Shown here: piece by piece, positions 22,275-30,848 of the stretch
Numbering within the stretch: position 1 is the first letter of the stretch
How the letters are laid out: each line of letters begins with the position of its first letter
Source: an uncultured Clostridium sp.
Lineage (GTDB): Bacteria > Bacillota > Clostridia > TANB77 > CAG-508
Length of the DNA stretch: 35,695 nt
Assembly (NCBI GenBank): GCA_947365805.1
Contig: CANAZY010000014.1
Span: 1-35,695, forward strand
Reading direction: 5' to 3'
Notes under the pieces: model-generated
What the model was told of the DNA's origin: nothing
Databases searched by the model: none
Seen by the model: the letters and a program-made list of their open reading frames with translations, nothing else
Program-made: the position numbers and the translations under genes

Positions 22275-22625
22275 CTACTTACTTAACATTTTTATTGCCT
22301 CATCTTCATTTTCCACAAAAAATATATCTTTTCCATTATTACTTTCATATATAAAGTCTTTTAATGGTTTACTTGTATATTTTGAATAATCTCCGTAAAT
22401 TGCAAACTTAACTTGATAATTGATAAACTTTTGTAAGATTTCTCCAGCTATTCCTTTACTTAATATAAAGAAATCTTCTATTACTGCTTCTTTATTTAAT
22501 GCTATTTTGTCACAATTTGTTTCATATTTTATGGTCATAACAAAATCTATTGCTGAACAAACATCTTTTATTATCATATCATTACTTTTTACAATTACTA
22601 TATCATTTATAACTTTTGTTTCCAT
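22275..22625 (-). CDS. DUF4180 protein
   Basis: 116 aa, full length for DUF4180. The pattern METKVINDIVIVKSNDMIIKD, the central FFILSKGIAGEILQKFINYQVKFAIYGDYS block (about 52-81) and the C-terminal FIYESNNGKDIFFVENEDEAI are characteristic. The fold is alpha/beta and cytosolic; family function is unknown, although members often lie beside regulators. A GGAGG site precedes the ATG at 22623-22625. It is probably co-transcribed with the 67-aa gene downstream. Confidence 0.85.
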   Translation of the reverse strand: METKVINDIVIVKSNDMIIKDVCSAIDFVMTIKYETNCDKIALNKEAVIEDFFILSKGIAGEILQKFINYQVKFAIYGDYSKYTSKPLKDFIYESNNGKDIFFVENEDEAIKMLSK

Positions 22626-22681
22626 CGCGATTCCTCCTTATCTCTATAACTTTCATAATTACTTTTTTCTTATTGAATATC

Positions 22682-23770
22682 TTATTTCAATGATATACTA
22701 TTATTAATTAGTAAGGTGCTATAAACAAATAACACATCTTTGTTTCCAAATTCTACATATTCACCTAATATCTTTGGAGATATGTATCTTGTATCAATGA
22801 CTGTTATTTTACGATACCCTTCTACTAATAATGGAACTAAACTACTACCATATGAATCTCTAAAAACAATTAGCTCCTTATTCTGATTTGCTTTTGGATT
22901 TTCTATTGTTAGTAATGGTGTTGCACCTGATAGATAAATATCATATTTGTCTGGTGCATTTTTCTTGCTCATATCATATATTTTTGTTTCTTTACCTGTT
23001 TCGTGGTTATATACTGTACAATTTTCTATTACTTCATTGGTTAGTATTCGTATTTCATCACTTCCTATTTCAATTGGAAATTGTCCTGCATATACCCCTT
23101 TAAAGTCTACTAATTTCTTTTCTTGATATTTACCTTCTATTTTCAACTCCATGTTAGTCGCAATTTTATCTACAACGTTTTGTAATCGTTCTTGTTTCCA
23201 ATGAGAATCTGTTGCGTAATAGCAAGATAAATCTAAACAATCAAATATATTAATGTATTTTGCCCATTCCAAACCATCTTCCAACATATTCTGCAACTTT
23301 TGGTAGTCTAATTTTAGATGATTGTTATTTGCAAAATAATTTTTATCTGGAACAATCATATAATACACTTTATTTGTTTCATTCAAATACTTTTGATTGA
23401 TTTCGTTCATTTTCTTAATCATATTGGCTACTGATTTTTCATTGAAAGGATATATTTGTTCTATTAACTTCTCATCATACTTATAAATATGATTGCTATC
23501 TTGCTTTTTGAATACCTTCATCTCTATATTGGTTTTCAAGCTTCGAAAGGCTTCTCTTTGTATAAACTGGTCCATTGTATATTTTTCAATTTTTTCGAAA
23601 AAATCACCTTTTAACAACTTCTCCATTGAAAACTCAGGAAATTGTTGTAGTTTTCTTCTTTCTGTTAATGAGACTTCTGTATCTTTTTTTAAGATATTAG
23701 CAACTAACATAATAATGATAACAAATAGGAAGGATATCGTTACTACTACATTTTTCACTTTATCGCTCAT
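22682..23770 (-). CDS. DHHW/AlgJ-like protein, O-acetylation partner of MBOAT
   Basis: 362 aa from ATG 23768-23770, chosen because GGAGGG lies 7 bases upstream. One N-terminal membrane helix (about 8-26) anchors an SGNH-like extracytoplasmic domain related to AlgX/AlgJ. The DHHW-family signature is visible as TDSHW (Asp188, His190), and FRDSYGSS carries the likely nucleophile Ser306. It is thought to take the acetyl group moved across the membrane by the MBOAT protein and place it on an extracellular polysaccharide. It starts 12 bases after the MBOAT stop and is co-transcribed with it. Confidence 0.88.
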   Translation of the reverse strand: MSDKVKNVVVTISFLFVIIIMLVANILKKDTEVSLTERRKLQQFPEFSMEKLLKGDFFEKIEKYTMDQFIQREAFRSLKTNIEMKVFKKQDSNHIYKYDEKLIEQIYPFNEKSVANMIKKMNEINQKYLNETNKVYYMIVPDKNYFANNNHLKLDYQKLQNMLEDGLEWAKYINIFDCLDLSCYYATDSHWKQERLQNVVDKIATNMELKIEGKYQEKKLVDFKGVYAGQFPIEIGSDEIRILTNEVIENCTVYNHETGKETKIYDMSKKNAPDKYDIYLSGATPLLTIENPKANQNKELIVFRDSYGSSLVPLLVEGYRKITVIDTRYISPKILGEYVEFGNKDVLFVYSTLLINNSISLK

Positions 23771-23782
23771 CAATTATCCCTC

Positions 23783-25174
23783 CTAAAATCTAAAATATAA
23801 AAATGGGTTATATGAATTATCTACTAAATATGCTGTTACAACTAGAAGTATCACTACAATACTGAATGGTTCTAAAACATTAAGTGCTTTATTTATTTTC
23901 TCATTTTTCTTCAATCTTAATATCATATTTTTAAGAAGCGGAGTTGCTCCAATTACTGCAACAATTAATACTATTAAGTAACTTTTTAGATAATATATGG
24001 TATATATATTTATTAAACTTTCACCATTTGCCCCAAATAATCCGCTTATATTCTTCCATGCCTCTGCCATATTTGTTGCATTAAATATAACAAAACTTAT
24101 CATAACAATAAATAATACATATATTCTTTTTAAAAAATTGGGCCATTTTTCCAAATGCTTTCCTAAAAATATCTTTTCTATGATTAGAATAATACCAAAT
24201 AATAATCCCCATATAACAAAATTCCAACTCGCTCCATGCCATATACCAGTAAGTGTCCATACGATTAATATGTTTCTTATTTGCTTTTTAAGTCCTTCTC
24301 TATTTCCTCCAAGTGGTATATAAATATAGTCTCTAAACCAAGAGCTTAAGGATATATGCCACCTTCTCCAAAATTCTGTAATACTTTTTGATATATATGG
24401 GTAGTTGAAGTTTTCTAAGAAATGGAAACCAAAGATTCTCCCTAACCCTATTGCCATATCAGAATAAGCTGAAAAATCAAAGTAAATTTGTAACATGTAA
24501 CTAATCGCAAATACCCAATAAAATAGGACACTTTTTTCATCTGCTCCAGTAAATTGCTTACATAACTCTCCTAACATATTTGCAATAAGTACTTTCTTCG
24601 CAAGACCTATGGTAAATCTTCTTACCCCATAAGAAAAGTTTTCAAAGCTATGTTTTCTATTATCTAGCTCTTCTTCAATGGTTTCATATCTTACAATTGG
24701 CCCAGCAATCAGTTGAGGAAACAATGATACATATGTTGCTAATTTCAAAAAACTCTTTTGAACTTTTACTTTGCCTTTATATACATCAATTACATAACTA
24801 AGAATTTGAAATGTATAAAATGATATTCCTATTGGTAAAGCAATTCTAAAAAATGGCAAGCTTGTCCCCAATATCTGATTTACATTTGATATCATAAAAT
24901 CGGTATATTTAAAAATACACAATAACCCTATATGTATAGAAACGGTAATTGCCAATAAACTTTTCTTTTGGTATTTATCAATTAATATTGCTCCTATATA
25001 TGCGACTAAAATTTCAGCTAGCATTAGAAAGATATATTTTGGCTCTCCATAAAAATAAAATACCATTGATGCAATTAGCAATACACTATTTCGTATTTTC
25101 TTAGGTACAATAAAATAAAAGGCTATTACAATTGGTAAAAAATAATATAAAAAGCTAATGCTTGTAAATAACAT
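23783..25174 (-). CDS. MBOAT-family O-acyltransferase (AlgI/DltB-like)
   Basis: 463 aa with about ten membrane helices. Family landmarks are FPQLIAGPIVRYE (about 152-164), YFDFSAYSDMAIGLG (about 231-245), TEFWRRWHISLSSWFRDYIYIPLGG with His273, and the catalytic WTLTGIWHGASWNF with His313. It passes an acetyl group from cytoplasmic acetyl-CoA to the outside, as AlgI does for alginate and similar pairs do for other glycans. Its partner DHHW protein follows, and a DUF4358 protein precedes it. The acceptor polysaccharide is not encoded nearby. Confidence 0.92.
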   Translation of the reverse strand: MLFTSISFLYYFLPIVIAFYFIVPKKIRNSVLLIASMVFYFYGEPKYIFLMLAEILVAYIGAILIDKYQKKSLLAITVSIHIGLLCIFKYTDFMISNVNQILGTSLPFFRIALPIGISFYTFQILSYVIDVYKGKVKVQKSFLKLATYVSLFPQLIAGPIVRYETIEEELDNRKHSFENFSYGVRRFTIGLAKKVLIANMLGELCKQFTGADEKSVLFYWVFAISYMLQIYFDFSAYSDMAIGLGRIFGFHFLENFNYPYISKSITEFWRRWHISLSSWFRDYIYIPLGGNREGLKKQIRNILIVWTLTGIWHGASWNFVIWGLLFGIILIIEKIFLGKHLEKWPNFLKRIYVLFIVMISFVIFNATNMAEAWKNISGLFGANGESLINIYTIYYLKSYLIVLIVAVIGATPLLKNMILRLKKNEKINKALNVLEPFSIVVILLVVTAYLVDNSYNPFLYFRF

Positions 25175-25197
25175 TTTTTCCTACTTTCTGAACAATA

Positions 25198-25223
25198 AAG
25201 CTTCCCATTTTGGTGGAAGCTTT
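25198..25223 (-). terminator. Hairpin between DUF4358 and MBOAT genes
   Basis: AAAGCTTCC (25198-25206) and GGAAGCTTT (25215-25223) form a perfect 9-bp stem. The minus-strand T-run is short, so it may be a leaky terminator that lowers expression of the MBOAT-DHHW genes relative to the DUF4358 gene. Confidence 0.55.
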
Positions 25224-25245
25224 ACCGATTCATCTTTATTTAAAA

Positions 25246-25812
25246 TTACATTTCTGGTGGAAGGTCAATATCTCCTGTTTCAGATTTTTCTAGCTCTTTT
25301 CCTATCTCATTTCCAACAAAACTTTTAAACTCTTCATATACTGGTTTTGCCCATTCTTCACTAGACATTACTAAAAATATAACATTTTCATAATTTGTAA
25401 TATATAATTTTTCTGCTGAAACGCAAATCCATCTTCTCATATCGATATTGTCTAACATTTCTTGCTTCATTTGCTCTATGTCAGCTTTTTCATTTACTTT
25501 AACAATGGCAAGTGAATATGCTTGTGCATTAATAAATGGAACAGATACAACAAGTTCTTCTACATTAGCATTTGATTTTAACCCTGTAAAAACACCTACT
25601 TGAGTTTCGTCATTTACATCTATTGTTGTTGTTTCTAGTCCTGGTAATTCTACTTTTCCGCTAGAATAAATTGTATTTAACATATTTTGCATTTCTTCAG
25701 CCGTTTGAAGCTTTTTCTCTTTTGGTTCTCCTCCTTTCATGAATAAAAATGCTCCTACAATAACAGCAATCAATACAATGATTGAAATCATTATTATAAT
25801 TGACTTTTTCAT
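25246..25812 (-). CDS. DUF4358 membrane-anchored protein
   Basis: 188 aa. A signal-anchor helix (about 4-24) is followed by GGEPKEKKLQTAEEMQNML and a DUF4358 domain (about 35-170) with the VVSVPFINAQAYSLAIVKV strand pair. There is no lipobox cysteine, although many family members are lipoproteins. DUF4358 genes commonly accompany MBOAT and DHHW genes in gut Clostridia; their job is unknown, perhaps assisting extracytoplasmic acetyl transfer. AGGAGGAAAT precedes the ATG at 25810-25812. Confidence 0.85.
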   Translation of the reverse strand: MKKSIIIMISIIVLIAVIVGAFLFMKGGEPKEKKLQTAEEMQNMLNTIYSSGKVELPGLETTTIDVNDETQVGVFTGLKSNANVEELVVSVPFINAQAYSLAIVKVNEKADIEQMKQEMLDNIDMRRWICVSAEKLYITNYENVIFLVMSSEEWAKPVYEEFKSFVGNEIGKELEKSETGDIDLPPEM

Positions 25813-25911
25813 AATTTCCTCCTTTATTATCTTATGTTTTTTATCTAATCTAATTTTATTATATAAATCTACTTTTGTAAATATAAAAATCCTTTTTTAA
25901 ACTATTTTATT

Positions 25912-25946
25912 AAAAGATACTGTTTTTTCATTAAACAGTATCTTTT
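25912..25946 (-). terminator. Terminator of the lipid-kinase/tocopherol-cyclase-like operon
   Basis: AAAAGATACTGTTT and its exact complement form a 14-bp stem with a 7-base loop, 13 bases past the stop of the 25960-26913 gene. Confidence 0.75.
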
Positions 25947-25959
25947 CATCTTCTATCTT

Positions 25960-26913
25960 TTATTCTTTTACAATTTCTAACCCACAGTTTATGCTTGTAT
26001 CTAAGAAAATAGTTTTTTCTTCTCTTTTTAGAGTTACTGTAATCGTAGAAGAGATGCTTTCATAAATATCTTTTGCCATTTTTCCTTTTACTGGTGCAGA
26101 AAGTTTAAGTCCCTCATCATAATTTGATTGTATATTTAGGCTATATCTTCCCTTTTTTAACGTTATATTTAATAACTTATCTGTCACTTCATATTTCACT
26201 ATTTTGGCACCATTGTATGTGGTAAATCTATATTCTTGATTATCCATTATGAGAACACAAATGAGTCCTCTAAATTCGAATAATTTAAAAGGAATATTGG
26301 CTACTGAAATCATAAAGCTTACATTTTTGTTTTGAAACTGATTTCCTTGTACCCATATATAGTTTTTAGGAAAAGAAGTTCCCCAATCTTTTTCAATATA
26401 GGCAACCCCATTATTAAAATCCATTTTTTCTTGATTGATTACAATAGAACCTTTGGTTGTATTTTTCATACTAAGGATAGCATGATTACATTCCATAAAT
26501 GGTATATAAGAAAATGGCCCCATAATGTTAGGATTTAAAATATCAGTCTTAATCTCCTTTTTCTCTAAATAAGAAATATCTCCATATATCCTTGGGCTCT
26601 GATTACTTTGTTTTATATCGATATGAATTCCATCTTTTGAAAAACTATTCTCCCCTATTTGAATATAAAATGGTGTTATATTAAATTTAAATAAGTCAAT
26701 ATCATAATCAATATAATAAGATGTTTGATTGGTAATCACTTGTATAAATGCCTTTTTCCCTGTTTCATCTATATTAATTCCTGGAATAAATGAAATTCCT
26801 TTTTCATTATTGGTATTTTTAAAATACCACCCTTCAAAATAATTTTTATTTTTGTTTAAATAATTTTCTCCTTGAAATAACGGAGGATTTTCCATCAAAT
26901 ATAATCTGTTCAT
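25960..26913 (-). CDS. Tocopherol-cyclase-like family protein
   Basis: 317 aa, soluble, no signal peptide. It carries the family signature FEGWYFK (26-32) and IEKDWGTSFPKNYIWVQGN (about 173-191), in a predicted two-lipocalin-like beta fold shared with plant VTE1 and AttH/CrtC proteins. Bacterial members outside cyanobacteria do not make tocopherol, so the substrate is unknown, probably a hydrophobic molecule. No good ribosome binding site precedes ATG 26911-26913; instead a 13-codon ORF (26910-26951) overlaps the ATG, suggesting coupled translation. Its operon includes a VTE5-like lipid kinase, which strengthens a lipid-related role. Confidence 0.85.
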   Translation of the reverse strand: MNRLYLMENPPLFQGENYLNKNKNYFEGWYFKNTNNEKGISFIPGINIDETGKKAFIQVITNQTSYYIDYDIDLFKFNITPFYIQIGENSFSKDGIHIDIKQSNQSPRIYGDISYLEKKEIKTDILNPNIMGPFSYIPFMECNHAILSMKNTTKGSIVINQEKMDFNNGVAYIEKDWGTSFPKNYIWVQGNQFQNKNVSFMISVANIPFKLFEFRGLICVLIMDNQEYRFTTYNGAKIVKYEVTDKLLNITLKKGRYSLNIQSNYDEGLKLSAPVKGKMAKDIYESISSTITVTLKREEKTIFLDTSINCGLEIVKE

Positions 26914-26951
26914 ATAAATAGATTTTGTCCAAAATCTACCATTTTATTCAT
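26910..26951 (-). CDS. 13-codon coupling ORF between two operon genes
   Basis: MNKMVDFGQNLFI. Its ATG overlaps the stop of the upstream anchored protein (ATGA), and its TGA overlaps the ATG of the tocopherol-cyclase-like gene (ATGA). A ribosome ending the first gene could pass through it to the next. The peptide itself may not matter. It is too short to support by codon use, so it rests on the double overlap and on the poor ribosome binding site of the downstream gene. Confidence 0.35.
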   Translation of the reverse strand: MNKMVDFGQNLFI

Positions 26952-27745
26952 AGTACGTCATTTATTGTCATATCTTTCGTTCCTATATATACATCTCGAT
27001 TTCCATTTAGTCTATGACATTTTATGATCGTATAATTGTCATAATGATATTCCATACTTCCACCATCTTTATAAGTATTTCCTTCTATTCTTTTAGCATC
27101 TAAATCCTTATTTGCTTTTGCAATGATTCCTTGTAAGGTTACTTTTCCGCTTCTTAATGCTTCTTCTAATAGTATGGTTTTATTATTCACTTTTACAATT
27201 ACTTCATCTAGTCCATAATAATATAAGTTAAAATCTTGCTTATCCGCATCTAAATCTTTATTATTTAGTATTTTCCTTTTCTCAACATTGTTTGATTTTG
27301 TAACTGTAATTTCAAAATCTTCATACCCATCTACAGATATTTCATTTGAATGAATCTGAGCTGGATAAGTTTCCATTATGTAGCCAGTATAATAAATAAC
27401 TACTTTTCTTCCAACGCCATATAAATAATCTATGTGGTCTGTTCCAAAATTGATTACAATTTTATCAGATGATTTACTTTCTTCTTCATCTTCGTTTGGC
27501 TTTACAACCATATATTTCGTTGTTTCTTCTAATACTGTACCGACAAAACTATGAACTTCTTCTTTGGTATTGCTATCTTCTTTTTTATCTTCTTTAAGTG
27601 GCACTGTATATTTCCTTCCCCATGTGCTAAATAAAACCTCTTCATTTTTCCTCATTCGGTTTAAGTCAATAACATAGACCGTTGCTAATACCATTAGCAA
27701 AATTAAAACAAATACAACTATTATCTCTACTATTTTTCTACTCAT
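26948..27745 (-). CDS. Membrane-anchored protein with DUF3221-like domain
   Basis: 265 aa from ATG 27743-27745, with AAAAGGTGA closely upstream; a GTG three codons earlier is possible. One N-terminal helix (about 5-25) is followed by an extracytoplasmic region. FVGTVLEETTKYMVVKPNEDEEE and VGRKVVIYYTGYIMETYPAQIHSNEI (about 65-135) resemble DUF3221, an OB-like fold of Firmicute surface proteins. The C-terminal third (GNTYKDGGSMEYHYDNYTIIKCHRLNGNRDVYIG) is a conserved block, seen in other hypothetical proteins, reminiscent of DUF4362. It sits between the lipid kinase and the tocopherol-cyclase-like gene. Role unknown. Confidence 0.78.
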   Translation of the reverse strand: MSRKIVEIIVVFVLILLMVLATVYVIDLNRMRKNEEVLFSTWGRKYTVPLKEDKKEDSNTKEEVHSFVGTVLEETTKYMVVKPNEDEEESKSSDKIVINFGTDHIDYLYGVGRKVVIYYTGYIMETYPAQIHSNEISVDGYEDFEITVTKSNNVEKRKILNNKDLDADKQDFNLYYYGLDEVIVKVNNKTILLEEALRSGKVTLQGIIAKANKDLDAKRIEGNTYKDGGSMEYHYDNYTIIKCHRLNGNRDVYIGTKDMTINDVL

Positions 27746-27826
27746 TTGTATCACCTTTTCCCTTTCTATTATTTAGACGTAACTTCACTGTGATTTTATT
27801 GATATTTTCGAAAAATAAGTTATTTT

Positions 27827-28471
27827 TTATATACATAGCATCATAATTAACACACTAATAGGAACGCTAATATTATCGATTCCCTTTGTAGAAACAGCTT
27901 CGATGATAGTAACAGCAACAGATATAATAACTCCTATTTGTATTGTATTTGCAAATGATATCCCCATATAAAGAAAATATATAACAATTAGAATCATCGA
28001 AACAAGAAACATTGTAATAGAACCTGCAATCGATTTTGTCGTTTCTCCTATATGATATGTCTTACTCTTAAGTAGTTTTCCAATCACTGCTGCTAATCCA
28101 TCTCCATACGCCATAATCAAGGTAGGAATTAAGCCTAATATTGTTTTTTGGTATATGCCAAATGATATAATTACTAATACTAATAAAGCAATTGCATAAT
28201 ATACAGTTCCTAACCCATCTTGTTCATCTCGCTCCATTACTTTTATTAAATCTCTTTTATAGGAAATATAGTTAATGATAACAAATGTAATCGGCACGAA
28301 TATAGCAGACCATACATTGGTAAAAAAGCACATCGCAATAAACCACCAATTTCCTAACATGATATGTATAAATTTTCTACTTGCTTCTTTTCCTCTTTTT
28401 TCAAATTTCTTTGCTATTACTATAATCATTCCTATATATAAATATGATACTATAATTCCTATCCAATCCAT
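27827..28471 (-). CDS. SEC59/DGK1/VTE5-family lipid kinase or CDP-alcohol-type membrane enzyme
   Basis: 214 aa with about six or seven membrane helices. Family landmarks are GKEASRKFIHIMLGNWW (about 28-44) and the GDGLAAVIGKLLKSKTYHIGETTKSIAGSITMF block (about 123-155), which bind nucleotide and lipid in CTP-dependent polyprenol/phytol/diacylglycerol kinases (COG0170). It probably phosphorylates a long-chain alcohol or diacylglycerol at the inner membrane. The start has AAGGAAG upstream and a promoter at 28506-28534. It is the first gene of an operon ending with the tocopherol-cyclase-like gene. Confidence 0.85.
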   Translation of the reverse strand: MDWIGIIVSYLYIGMIIVIAKKFEKRGKEASRKFIHIMLGNWWFIAMCFFTNVWSAIFVPITFVIINYISYKRDLIKVMERDEQDGLGTVYYAIALLVLVIISFGIYQKTILGLIPTLIMAYGDGLAAVIGKLLKSKTYHIGETTKSIAGSITMFLVSMILIVIYFLYMGISFANTIQIGVIISVAVTIIEAVSTKGIDNISVPISVLIMMLCI

Positions 28472-28505
28472 GTTTTACTTCCTTATTATAATTTTTTGTT
28501 AAATT

Positions 28506-28534
28506 ATCATACCATAAAGCAATTATTTTAGCAA
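28506..28534 (-). promoter_or_regulatory. Promoter of the lipid-kinase operon
   Basis: On the minus strand TTGCTA (complement of 28529-28534), a 17-base spacer and TATGAT (complement of 28506-28511) precede the gene by about 35 bases. No operator-like repeat is obvious. Confidence 0.6.
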
Positions 28535-28546
28535 CCATAACAAAAC

Positions 28547-28575
28547 AAGTTCAAAGTACCTGATACTTTGAACTT
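28547..28575 (-). terminator. Terminator of the bile salt hydrolase gene
   Basis: AAGTTCAAAGTA and TACTTTGAACTT form a perfect 12-bp stem with a 5-base loop, directly after the stop of the 28581-29555 gene and just upstream of the promoter at 28506-28534. Confidence 0.72.
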
Positions 28576-28580
28576 ATCTA

Positions 28581-29555
28581 TTAGTTTTGCATTCGTATTT
28601 GTTCTTCTTTTATTAGTGGATATCTAATTATGATATCTTTATTCAAATCTTCTTTATGCATATCAATTGCTGTAATCTGATGATTATCATATGTTGTATA
28701 ATAATAAATCCCTTTTTGTACGTTACAGCAAGAAGTATAAAGTGTTATTTCATATTTTCCTTCCCCCAAATCGCAACATCCTCTTTGTTGATCCACGCAA
28801 TTAAGAATATGAAAGAACTGACTAACACTTTCTTTTTCTCCTTCTTTTGAGAGAGAATTCATTTTTACAAATGCTACTCTTACAAATCTTGATTGGGATG
28901 ATAAGTCTCCTGGAAGTCCAATTGCTCCCATTCCACGACTATAGGCTTCTAAATTCAGCTCTTTTGCGAACTGATTTTTCGGTTCTTTTGTAGATACATG
29001 CATATAATTATTAAGATGAAACATTTGCATATCAAAAGGTGGATTATTCGTTAAAACCCCAACTGGGTTTTGATATATTTTTATTGCCTCTTTTTGTGGC
29101 TCAACTGTTATAGACTCTTGTTCATCTGAAATAATCCAATGTAGTTGTGCAACTGGTAGGTCTTCACGAAATGGCGTGTTTATAATATTAACTTTTTCTA
29201 ACAATTTTCTTGCTTCCTTTACACAAGAACAGTTACAAAGAATCCATGGAATCACTTCAAATTGTGCTATATTATCTTTATTGCTTACCTCTTCATGATA
29301 ATAAGCATTTCCCACAAAGTTTAATCCTGCCATTGCTAATCCCTTTTCATTGATTGCATCATAATATAGTGGATAATTGTTTTCTATGTGTGCCATACCA
29401 ATCATTGCATAATGTGCATTAATTTTTCCTTTTTTCATAAAAGAAAAAGGATAATTTCGTGGTGTTATTGTAACTTCATCTCCATACGAAAATTCATAAT
29501 CTAACGTACGTCCAAAATAAAAATCCTTTGTTTTATAAGTAGCTGCTGTGCACAT
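28581..29555 (-). CDS. bsh: Choloylglycine hydrolase family enzyme, bile salt hydrolase type
   Basis: 324 aa, the standard bile-salt-hydrolase length. The N-terminal Met is removed to expose the nucleophile Cys2. Other active-site residues are visible: Arg16 and Asp19 (FGRTLDYEFSYGD), Asn79 (GLAMAGLNF), Asn170/171 (VLTNNPPFDMQ) and Arg223 (SSQSRFVRVAF). The NYMHVST and YSRGMGAIGLPGDLSS segments favour bile salt hydrolase over penicillin V acylase. It deconjugates glycine- or taurine-linked bile acids in the cytoplasm, as expected for a gut bacterium. AAGGAGG lies 6 bases upstream of the ATG. It is a single gene with its own terminator. Confidence 0.9.
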   Translation of the reverse strand: MCTAATYKTKDFYFGRTLDYEFSYGDEVTITPRNYPFSFMKKGKINAHYAMIGMAHIENNYPLYYDAINEKGLAMAGLNFVGNAYYHEEVSNKDNIAQFEVIPWILCNCSCVKEARKLLEKVNIINTPFREDLPVAQLHWIISDEQESITVEPQKEAIKIYQNPVGVLTNNPPFDMQMFHLNNYMHVSTKEPKNQFAKELNLEAYSRGMGAIGLPGDLSSQSRFVRVAFVKMNSLSKEGEKESVSQFFHILNCVDQQRGCCDLGEGKYEITLYTSCCNVQKGIYYYTTYDNHQITAIDMHKEDLNKDIIIRYPLIKEEQIRMQN

Positions 29556-29618
29556 ATCATTCCTCCTTATCTAGTCATATTACTATTGTCTACTATTTTT
29601 ATTTCTTTATACTAAAAA

Positions 29619-29680
29619 AGAAGAGTAGTTATCCTGAAGTGAACCCCAAAATGTTCACTTCATCCAATAACCTCTCTTCT
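29619..29680 (-). terminator. Long interrupted terminator hairpin of the ABC-2 operon
   Basis: Three paired blocks form one long stem: AGAAGAG with CTCTTCT, GTTAT with ATAAC and TGAAGTGAAC with GTTCACTTCA, around an 8-base loop. It lies 20 bases past the stop of the permease gene at 29700 and separates that operon from the bile salt hydrolase gene. Confidence 0.7.
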
Positions 29681-29699
29681 CTTTGTTATAAAAATTGTA

Positions 29700-30848
29700 T
29701 TATCCCATTTTCCTTTTTCTTTTTGCTACGATGTTTGTGATAATCGTAAATCCAACGGCAAACAGTAAAATAATTCCCATGTTTATAATAATTTCATGCA
29801 TTGTTTCAAAATTAATTGCTTCTAACCCTTTTAGTAATTCGTTGTTTTTAATATAGTAATAAGATGGTAATATATGTGCTATTTTCAGTACTGTATCTGG
29901 TAACCATTCCATTGGTACAAACGCACCACATAAGAAGCTAGAACCAAGAGCTACTACATTGATAATTCCATTAATTGCATTTTTATTGGTTACTAAATTT
30001 CCTATTAAAAATGCTATTGTAAGTGCACATATAGTAAATATAAACGAATTTAAAATATAAGAAGCTCCATGCATAGTAAACATGATATCACCCACTAATG
30101 CAAAACTTAACAATACATAGCTTCCCCATAAAATAAAGGCAAATACGCTATTGGATAGTAGTAATTTTCTATTATGTGCTTTATAATTCATGCTACTAAT
30201 AATGGTTCTTTTCGCTATTTTTTCTTCTTTAAAGCTAGATAATATTAAACAAAGAACATATACGCAACCTGCAAGTATACTGTAGTTTGCAAAATTATAG
30301 TAAAATGTTGCTTTTGATAATTGATTGGTATCTAACTTAGAGGTAATTTCTACTCGTGTTTGTTTTTCTAATGTGTCGTTTATTTTAGCTATTAATTCAT
30401 CTTCTGAAGTTATTCTTTTTTGATAAATATTGGCTACTTTTATATATCTTTCTAAAAGCATATTGGCTAAACTTGACTGGTAATCTCCTGTGCTTTTTAT
30501 ATTAATTTCAGGATTTTTGCCCGCCAAAAAGTCCTGTCTATAGTTTTGGGGAATATAAACAATATAATTGACATCTCTATAAAACAATGCATCATCAATT
30601 GCTTCTTGGTTTTCTTCTATTTCTACTATATTGCTATTGTTACTAATATAATCTATTAAATTTTTAGTAATCCCTTCTTCTATATCTTCATTAATCATTA
30701 AAATATCTGGCTTACTTGCTACAAAATTTGTACTATTATCACTTGTTTGCATATTAAACCCAGCAAAGAAAATCAGAAATGCGGTATACATGATAATCGG
30801 TGCCTTTGCTTTATTTAATACTTTTAAAAATGTTTTAAATACTGTCAT
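29700..30848 (-). CDS. ABC-2-type permease, second subunit
   Basis: 382 aa. One N-terminal membrane helix (about 16-32) is followed by a roughly 150-residue extracytoplasmic region (SNSNIVEIEENQEAIDDALFYRDVNYIVYIPQNYRQD) and five or six helices toward the C-terminus, the YhgE/YadH-type ABC2_membrane_3 layout. It overlaps the first permease gene by 14 bases, so the two form a heteromeric membrane channel served by the upstream ATPase. Exported substrate unknown; linear peptides, lipids and drugs are all handled by this family. Confidence 0.87.
   Translation of the reverse strand: MTVFKTFLKVLNKAKAPIIMYTAFLIFFAGFNMQTSDNSTNFVASKPDILMINEDIEEGITKNLIDYISNNSNIVEIEENQEAIDDALFYRDVNYIVYIPQNYRQDFLAGKNPEINIKSTGDYQSSLANMLLERYIKVANIYQKRITSEDELIAKINDTLEKQTRVEITSKLDTNQLSKATFYYNFANYSILAGCVYVLCLILSSFKEEKIAKRTIISSMNYKAHNRKLLLSNSVFAFILWGSYVLLSFALVGDIMFTMHGASYILNSFIFTICALTIAFLIGNLVTNKNAINGIINVVALGSSFLCGAFVPMEWLPDTVLKIAHILPSYYYIKNNELLKGLEAINFETMHEIIINMGIILLFAVGFTIITNIVAKRKRKMG

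Noticed and set aside
25960..26913. True tocopherol biosynthesis
   Set aside because: No prenyltransferase, methyltransferase or homogentisate genes are seen, and the family is broad; only the fold and lipid link are supported.
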